The notes beneath the pieces were generated by a model. That model did no database searches and was not told the DNA's origin. It worked only from the letters and a program-made list of their open reading frames with translations. From contig OZ007514.1 in NCBI GenBank assembly GCA_963931865.1, positions 3,296,027-3,360,026 on the forward strand: a stretch of 64,000 bases of DNA, written 5' to 3'. The position numbers and the translations under genes were made by a program. Of the stretch, positions 57,770-64,000 are shown piece by piece. Position 1 is the first letter of the stretch; each line of letters opens with the position of its first letter. The stretch is from Axinella damicornis (taxonomy: Eukaryota; Porifera; Demospongiae; Axinellida; Axinellidae).

Positions 57770-58080
57770 TGGGAACCACAGGATCCTAGGTAACAACAGG
57801 AGCCTATGAAACCACAGAAACCACAGGAACCACACGAACCAAGGGAACCACAGGGACCATGGGAAACTAGGGAGCACAGAGAACCACAGGAAAAAAAGGA
57901 AACCACGGGAACCACAGGAAACAAGGGAACCACAGGAACCAAGGGAGCCATTACATTATCCAGTATTACTAACATTACCAGTATTACCTACATTACCTAC
58001 ATTACCAGTATTACCAGTATTACCTACATTACCAGTATTACCTACATTACCAGTATTACCTACATTACAATAACATGTAT
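57770..58080. repeat. GGAACCACA-type repeat and 18-bp minisatellite (left array)
   Basis: 57770-57955 is an imperfect repeat of GGAACCACA and GGGAACCAC. Its minus-strand reading is Gly-rich and collagen-like by accident. 57957-58080 is an array of ATTACCTACATTACCAGT. The same 18-bp unit returns on the other side of the LINE at 59668-59850. Confidence 0.85.
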
Positions 58081-58123
58081 TCACACCACATAAGGTGTAC
58101 ACAACACATAGATACTACCTATA

Positions 58124-59668
58124 TTACATAGTTGAAATAAAATTAGCTAACTGATTTAACTCGTGTTGCACAAATCCATTGACAAATAATGACGGATCTT
58201 TTATCTCCATGATTAAATTTGCTAGTGACATAGAAACAGAATTATAACTACACACAAAAGAATGACCAAACTTAAGGTTATAACCAATGAAATTACGACA
58301 TGAAACAGTGGAGAATACAGAACGCACCAGGTAATTGCCACAAGCTCTGGCTTGACTGATCAACTTACAGCAACGACTGTAGCAAACATTGAATACACTA
58401 GTACAATTAGAAATAACATGAAGAAGATCAGTGTGACAATTGAAAGGTAAGGACCAAATACGGCGTAAAATTTTGTTCATACTGACATCTATGGACCTAA
58501 TTGACCAAGCATTGAGGGACCATATAGCACATCCATAAAATGACATACAATAAGAACGTAACAGATGAACTAAAACACGAGGGGTACAAAACTTAAACCG
58601 GTAAAGAGTGCTGTTAGCACGTTTAACAAAATCAAGAAGACATCTCTGTATATCTTGATCATCTTGCAACTTAGACGTCAGTATGTGACCAAGATGAGTA
58701 ACAGATGTTGATAAAGCAATACTTTTCCCACAGAATAGGAATCGACTATCTTGGGACAGGTTAGCATTGCCCTTGCAGAAACAGATGCATTGGGTTTTAT
58801 CAGGGTTGAATCTCATCTGATGTGAAGCTCCGAAATTCTCACATATCTGAAGAAGCTTCCTGAGTGCTGATGGGCTGGGGGCTAACAGAGTTATATCATC
58901 AGCGTAGGCTAAAGCACCAGCAAAGGTACCATACCAGTGACACCCAACTTTAGACTGGGATAGTTCAAGTAAGAGATCATCGATATACAGAGCAAACAGT
59001 ATTGGGGAAAGAATCCCACCTTGACGAACCCCTTGTGAAACCGGAAATTGTTCTGAGAGATGACCATTCCAGTTCACACACAGCCGTTGAGACAGGTACC
59101 AGTTGAGGTTAAATCGGATCACCACATTAGGTAACCCCCGAGCAAGTAGCTTCTCAAAGAGAATGGTATGATCCACTGTGTCAAAAGCTTTGGTAGCGTC
59201 AATCAGGCAGCCATAGACTTTTGAACCCCCCAGATTGTAATGCGAGACAATAGCCTTTAGGACTCCCGTACACATTGATGTAGAAAGCCCCGACTTAAAC
59301 CCAAATTGCAGTTGAGAAGATGTTAGCAGTTCACCATATAAGTCTAGAATGCAAAGCTCGATTACCTTGCTAAAGCATGAAGCCAAGGCAATACCACGAT
59401 AGTTCACAGAACAAGAGTAGTCTTTGTTTCTACCCTTTGGAATTGGCTGCAATCTAGCATTCCCAAAACAGGAAGGCATATATCCGTGACGAAGTAGGGA
59501 TGTGAAAAGCGGGGCTAATAAGTGAACAAAAGGGTCAGGTGCAAATATCAAGTGATCGGATGACAGAGCATCACCATCACTCTTACCCCTCTTCAGCTTG
59601 GAAAGCGCATTACGAACTACTTCAGGAGTAACATGGAGGGACTGTAACTCATCCGGATCAACCTTAAG
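58124..59668 (-). mobile_element. LINE reverse transcriptase fragment, 5'-truncated
   Basis: The minus-strand frame is open from the array border at about 59668 to the stop at 58124. Motifs in order: LKRGKSDGDALSSDHL, PIPKGRNKDYSCSVNYRGIA, CLIDATKAFDTVDH (motif A), QGVRQGGILSPILFALYIDD (motif B), AYADDITLLAPS at about 58900-58911 (catalytic YADD, motif C) and MRFNPDKTQCICF (motif D), then a C-terminal region. The endonuclease and ORF1 are missing. The frame has no stop or shift, so the insertion is young. Both ends abut arrays of the same 18-bp repeat. It fits the large CR1/L2/Jockey-type APE LINE group; finer placement is not claimed. Confidence 0.85.
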
Positions 59669-59850
59669 TATTACCTACATTACCTACATTACCAGTATTA
59701 CCTACATTACCAGTATTACCTACGTTACCAGTATTACCTACATTACCAGTATTAGCTACCTACATTACCAGTATTACCTACATTACCAGTATTACCTACA
59801 TTACTTACATTACCAGTATTACCTACATTACCCACATTACCAGCATTACC
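59668..59850. repeat. 18-bp minisatellite (right array)
   Basis: Same ATTACCTACATTACCAGT unit and orientation as 57957-58080, with some shortened units. It borders the truncated 5' end of the LINE fragment. Confidence 0.9.
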
Positions 59851-60626
59851 AGTCTACATTACTACATCTGGTTACTACATACTGCATAGTGCTTACTCAG
59901 CACATTTCGTGACTCTTAAATGAAGGACTAACCCGTAATATGTACACACACTTATAGACTACTGCATACGTATACTAGATCGTGGTCTCGTTCCCAGGCT
60001 TTTCGGTTTCAGGCAACGCACGGTATTCGAGAAAGGGTCCTGAGAGTGGCGATAAACTGAGATATGAAAGACCACAGACCAGCAGTATTGAAACACGACC
60101 ACTACCCTGGAGCTGTATGCACAGAGCCCCATTGGCCACTCTTCTCGGTCAGGGGAGGGGTGGATGAGATAGAGGGAAATACACACACACACACAACAGC
60201 GTCAACACTATATGTCCATTCTCATGTCGTTTGAGCAGCAGTTACCACGATTCCCCACTCCTGAGACGCACCAGGTTGGGGGGATCCCAGAGGTCACACC
60301 AGACGTCGACCTGAAGAACTCAGAATGCGAGAGGTCCAGTTGTTATATGGCAGCCCACGGAAAGTAAGCCATAACTATTCGCAACCTCGTTTTCACCCAC
60401 AGCAGGTTTGTGGATAATATTCTACAGAGATGGTATAGACTTGACCACTCTCTGGATAACTCCACACCTCAACCAGTAGGTCTAAACTGCTTGACTACGG
60501 TACCTCACTGCTCAGTGCAACTCTCGTAAGTCTCATCTGTGTTTCTTGAATCTGGAGGAGACCTCCTCTCGTCATCATGTGAGCTTATCCCAGTGTGATT
60601 CTCGAGGAGACCTCCTCTCGTCATTA

Positions 60627-60895
60627 TGTAGGATGTGTAGGCTAGACAGCAGAAAGTCCCAAGTGCTGGACTAGATCTTTGTTGCAGCTGCCCATGGACA
60701 AGGTGTGTGGGTGGACCACTGGACAAAAGCACATGATGACATCATGCACTCTGCACTGGAGGATGTGTATAGGCTAGCCAGTACAAAGGTTGTCCCAAGT
60801 GCTGATTCATGCCAGACTGCATCTTTGCACTGGAGGATGTGTAAGCTAGACAGTAGAAAGGTTGTCCCAAGTGCTGATTCATGCAAGACTAGCTA
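60627..60895. mobile_element. MITE copy related to 52811-53290
   Basis: GTGTAGGCTAGACAGCAGAA and following text match 52811-52910 almost exactly. A second unit ends AGTGCTGATTCATGCAAGAC as at 53245-53275. Confidence 0.7.
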
Positions 60896-60924
60896 GTGTT
60901 ATATACGGAAGCCGAGAAGGGCCA

Positions 60925-61040
60925 TTCCATTCTGCCGTTCTACCATTCTGCCGTTCTGCCATTCTGCTATTCTGGCGTTCTGCCATTCTGCCTTTCTGCC
61001 ATTCTGCCTTTCTGCCATTCTGCCATTCTGCTATTCTGAG
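60925..61040. repeat. 10-bp TTCTGCCATT minisatellite
   Basis: About twelve units of TTCTGCCATT or TTCTGCC(T/G)TT. Just after it is the near-palindrome ATCGATATCGATCGCGATAT (about 61075-61097). Confidence 0.85.
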
Positions 61041-61324
61041 GTAGCACGTGACTGCACGTGCGCATCTTGAACAGATCGATATCGATCGCGATATCGATGC
61101 GTAATTGCACATAAACGTTACGTAAATAGTATACAGTAGTAGTAGATTTTACTTTTCAACAGCCATAGGCTGATCTAGGTAGTCCCTTCACGCTCAGCCA
61201 TAGGCTAATCTGCTGGGGAGTCCTGCGGTGGCATTGCAAGAACGCTGTACTAGCGTAATCGTGTGTCTCGCGAGCCCTGACTTTATAATCGTCTGTGAAC
61301 AAGTAGCTAGGTACAAGTGAAACG

Positions 61325-62050
61325 ATGGACGGTACAGCTGGGAGCGATACAGAATATCTGGAATTGGTTCCGACGTCCAGCGCTACTGGTGTTTCTGGCG
61401 GAGACGAAGGAGAAGGTCGAAATGCAGGTGATCCGATCTACGGCTTAGGTTATTCCAAACGGAGAGTCTTAACGTCCAAAACAATTGAGTCAATCTGCTC
61501 AGACGTACCCTCCCAGTCCATTCGTGACTGTGTTCGACTTGGCAAGTATGATGAGAGCCGCAACCGTCCTGTACTAGCCCACCTCAATCGCACCTGTGAC
61601 GTGTCTAACATACTATCTAACCGCCATAAGTTATTCACTACCCCTGGTACCTCTGTGAAGCCGCATCAATCTCCAAAAGAAAGAGCTACAGAATCTACAC
61701 TATTGCGTCAGAGACGAGCACTAATTGTCTCTGGGATTGACAAAGGCAGCATCAAGATTCGTGGCAACAGCATTTATGTCAACAATCAGAAATATGGTAC
61801 CGCAAATGCCTCTGAGTTTCTTGCCCAGGCAACCACCAATGCCTCTCAGCAAGTCAATGACAACCCTAACTCGTTCAACAAAGAGGAGGTAGTCTCCAAG
61901 CACGCACCTAAGGGTGCTATTCAAAAGACCAATGTCTCTAATGATGCTATTCATAACAAGAAGGTCCCCACTCCATCTATCAGTGAAGAGGAGGAACCAG
62001 ATTCTGTAAACCATTCAATCCCTGCCCAGCCCAGCCAATTGGGCGACTGA
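61325..62050 (+). CDS. LINE ORF1 protein (241 aa)
   Basis: First ORF of an APE-type LINE. The start ATG at 61325 follows GAAACG and opens MDGTAGSDTEY. The C-terminal half has QRRALIVSGIDKGSIKIRGN and NSIYVNNQKYG, which I have seen in ORF1-like proteins of invertebrate LINEs. A Pro/Ser/Glu-rich tail follows. No zinc knuckle lies in ORF1 itself. It ends with TGA at 62048-62050 in the context GGC GAC TGA CTA TCT. The following ORF2 is in the same frame. Such proteins bind the element RNA. A TCTCGCGAG motif at 61267 lies in the presumed 5' UTR. Confidence 0.7.
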   Translation: MDGTAGSDTEYLELVPTSSATGVSGGDEGEGRNAGDPIYGLGYSKRRVLTSKTIESICSDVPSQSIRDCVRLGKYDESRNRPVLAHLNRTCDVSNILSNRHKLFTTPGTSVKPHQSPKERATESTLLRQRRALIVSGIDKGSIKIRGNSIYVNNQKYGTANASEFLAQATTNASQQVNDNPNSFNKEEVVSKHAPKGAIQKTNVSNDAIHNKKVPTPSISEEEEPDSVNHSIPAQPSQLGD

Positions 62051-64000
62051 CTATCTCCACCCACTTCATTGTCCACACACCCACACCACAATCTACTAAC
62101 TTATTCACGACCTGATCCCCAATGTCCTCATTGTGATTTACAATGTCCTCGACACAATCCTCAATGCCAGCACGTTTTGCAATGTTCTTGTCACAACCCA
62201 CAATGTTCTCCCCACGACTCAACTAATGATCACAGCTCAATCACCTTCTGCTATCTTAACATAAGGAGTCTGGTCAACAAACTACGCAAATTCCAATCAA
62301 TAATTTATTCGTCTAACTATGATGTAATTTGCCTGACAGAAACCTGGTTGTCTGACTTTGTGTTCGACCATGAGATTCTTCCCTCCAACTACAACATCTT
62401 CCGCAATGACAGATGCTCCCGTGGAGGCGGAGTGATGATTGCTGTAAAGGATACCATCCCAGTCACATGCATTGTCAGAAACGATTCACCTCACACTGAG
62501 GTCTTGTCCGTCAAATTATTCCATAACTCAGTCACTGTCTGCTGCGCGTATATCCCTCCCAGTTCTAATGATGCACAGGTCTTCGATGCCTTCTCTTGCT
62601 TATCACAAATTGTCCAATCTAGCTCTCCCAGCCATGTCATCCTGGTTGGTGATTTCAATTGTCCAGATATTCATTGGAGCACTCTCACTGCCACTTCCTC
62701 CACCTCTAGAGCACTCTGCGACTTCGTCTTTGACAATGATCTCATGCAAATGTTAGAGGGTCCCACTCACATTAAAGGCAATACCCTAGACCTTGTGCTG
62801 ACTAATTCCGTTGAGTGTATCAGTAACCTCTCAATCTGCAAGGATGACCAGATTCTCTTGTCCGATCACTATGTAGTCACCTTCCTGATCTCACATTCCT
62901 CCCCTCCTTCCCTAACAACAACAACAACTCCAAAATACGTATTTGATTTCCCCAAAGCTGACTATGACGGTATCTGTTCATACCTTATTGACTTCGATTA
63001 TTCCTCTTGTCTCCGCTGCAGTGATGTTGAACTTGTATGGAACACTGTGAAGAGCTCAATCTACGAAGCTATGAACATCTACGTACCCAAAGTGAGACTC
63101 AGACGCTTTCAATACCCATGCTGGTTCACTCCAGAGCTCAGACACTTGTCTAAGTCTCTTCGCACACTCAGGAAAAAAGCTTCAAGGAAACCTACTGCCC
63201 ATCTCTGCAACAAAGTAGCCCAATACCAGTCAACCCTTCGGGACAAAATTCTACACGCAAAATCTCAATATGAAATGAACCTCGTTCAATCCTTTGCTGG
63301 ATCACAATCCTCCAAGATATACAAATATATTCACTCTCTCACTAAAGACAGCTCCATTCCATCAACCGTATTTCTAGGCACTTCTTCTGCTTCTCAGGAC
63401 ACTGAGAGGGCTGAACTGTTTAACTCTTTCTTCCACTCAGTCTTTACAATCAGCTCTTACAGGCTTCCTAGTCTGGACAATCTTCCTGTGGCCTCGCCTA
63501 GCATTTGTTCGATATCAATCTCTGAACTTGAGGTTCTTACAGCACTCTCGAGCCTAGACCCTAACAAATCTATGGGCTGTGATGGAATTGGCTCCAAATT
63601 GTTGAAACACTGTTCACTAGCGCTCTACATCCCGCTGCACCACCTCTATTCTCTAAGCTTCTCCAAGCACATCATTCCTCTAGAATGGAAGCACCATTCA
63701 ATTACTCCTGTCTATAAATCTGGAGATAAAAGTCAAGTAATTAACTATCGTCCTATTTCCCTCCTCTGTATTATTTCAAAAGTCCTCGAACGTCTAGTCT
63801 ATGACAAACTGAGTGCGTTCATCATGAAGCACAACATCATCCATGATTCCCAATTTGGCTTTCTCCAGCACCGCTCAGCAATTCAACAACTACTTACCTT
63901 CCTAGCCAACATTCATAATGATATCAACAGCAATGCCAGATGTGATGTCATATACCTCGACTTCAGGAAAGCATTTGACAGCGTTCCCCACCATGAACTG
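62051..64000 (+). CDS. LINE ORF2: APE endonuclease and reverse transcriptase (partial)
   Basis: The frame is open from the base after the ORF1 stop to the window end (650 codons), with no ATG before about 62434. A Cys/His-rich stretch comes first (CPHCDLQCPRH, CHNPQC; 62118-62210). The endonuclease follows: FCYLNIRSLVNK, CLTETWLSD, CSRGGGVMIAVKD, LVGDFNCPDIHW, LSDHYVVTF. Then comes a linker and the start of the reverse transcriptase: PNKSMGCDGIGSKLLK, PVYKSGDKSQVINYRPISLL, GFLQHRSAIQQL and DFRKAFDSVPHHEL at the right edge. The enzyme nicks target DNA and copies the element RNA at the nick. No lesion is seen, so this may be an active or recently active copy. It resembles CR1-type elements. Confidence 0.85.

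Noticed and set aside
57665..57975. Collagen-like or aromatic-rich frames on both strands
   Set aside because: They are translations of the GGAACCACA-type repeat, with no signal or flanking coding.

Overview
The window reads as an animal nuclear genome, most likely a sponge (demosponge-type). The genes have many short exons with GT..AG introns. There is a GABA-B-like family C receptor, a U2 snRNA gene, APE-type LINEs, and very many short inverted-repeat DNA elements. No bacterial operon, CRISPR array or viral genome is visible. Species assignment is inference only.

Layout. (1) 1-7.1 kb, minus strand: the 5' part of a GABA-B-receptor-like gene. Six exons are identified; the rest lies off the left edge. 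(2) 7.1-10.5 kb: the space between two head-to-head receptor genes. It holds a U2 snRNA gene (7689-7874) with a TATA box and an unusual branch-site recognition segment, plus two inverted MITEs. (3) 10.5-32.5 kb, plus strand: a full GABA-B-like receptor gene. About 20 exons encode a signal peptide, a Venus-flytrap domain, seven membrane segments and a C-terminal coiled coil. All inferred splice phases agree, giving about 895 residues. (4) 26.7-45.5 kb: the coiled-coil exon is amplified. Three 123-nt copies stand in tandem (26748, 27587, 28013). A second, related coiled-coil exon is followed by a terminal exon in three cassettes (30637+32377, 40628+41526, 43880+45470; the last is truncated). (5) 35.2-51.9 kb: three paralogous intronless genes for a secreted repeat protein rich in cysteine. 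They lie between and after the receptor cassettes on the same segmental duplications. The third is interrupted by one in-frame TAG. (6) 52.8-64 kb: a mobile-element graveyard. It holds inverted-repeat elements, a broken OTU-domain transposon gene, a minus-strand LINE reverse transcriptase inside a minisatellite, and a plus-strand LINE running off the right edge. In that LINE, ORF1 and ORF2 share one frame and are separated by UGA-CUA.

The receptor and secreted-repeat genes sit in one locus shaped by repeated tandem duplication. Transposons then landed in single copies. Because the paralogous segments preserve empty target sites, several insertions can be defined to the base from this window alone: two adjacent TA-target elements, a TTAA-target element, and several hairpin MITEs with 8-9 bp duplications.

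Three things deserve most attention: the receptor's coiled-coil exon array, the U2 snRNA variant, and the LINE with a leaky-type stop codon.
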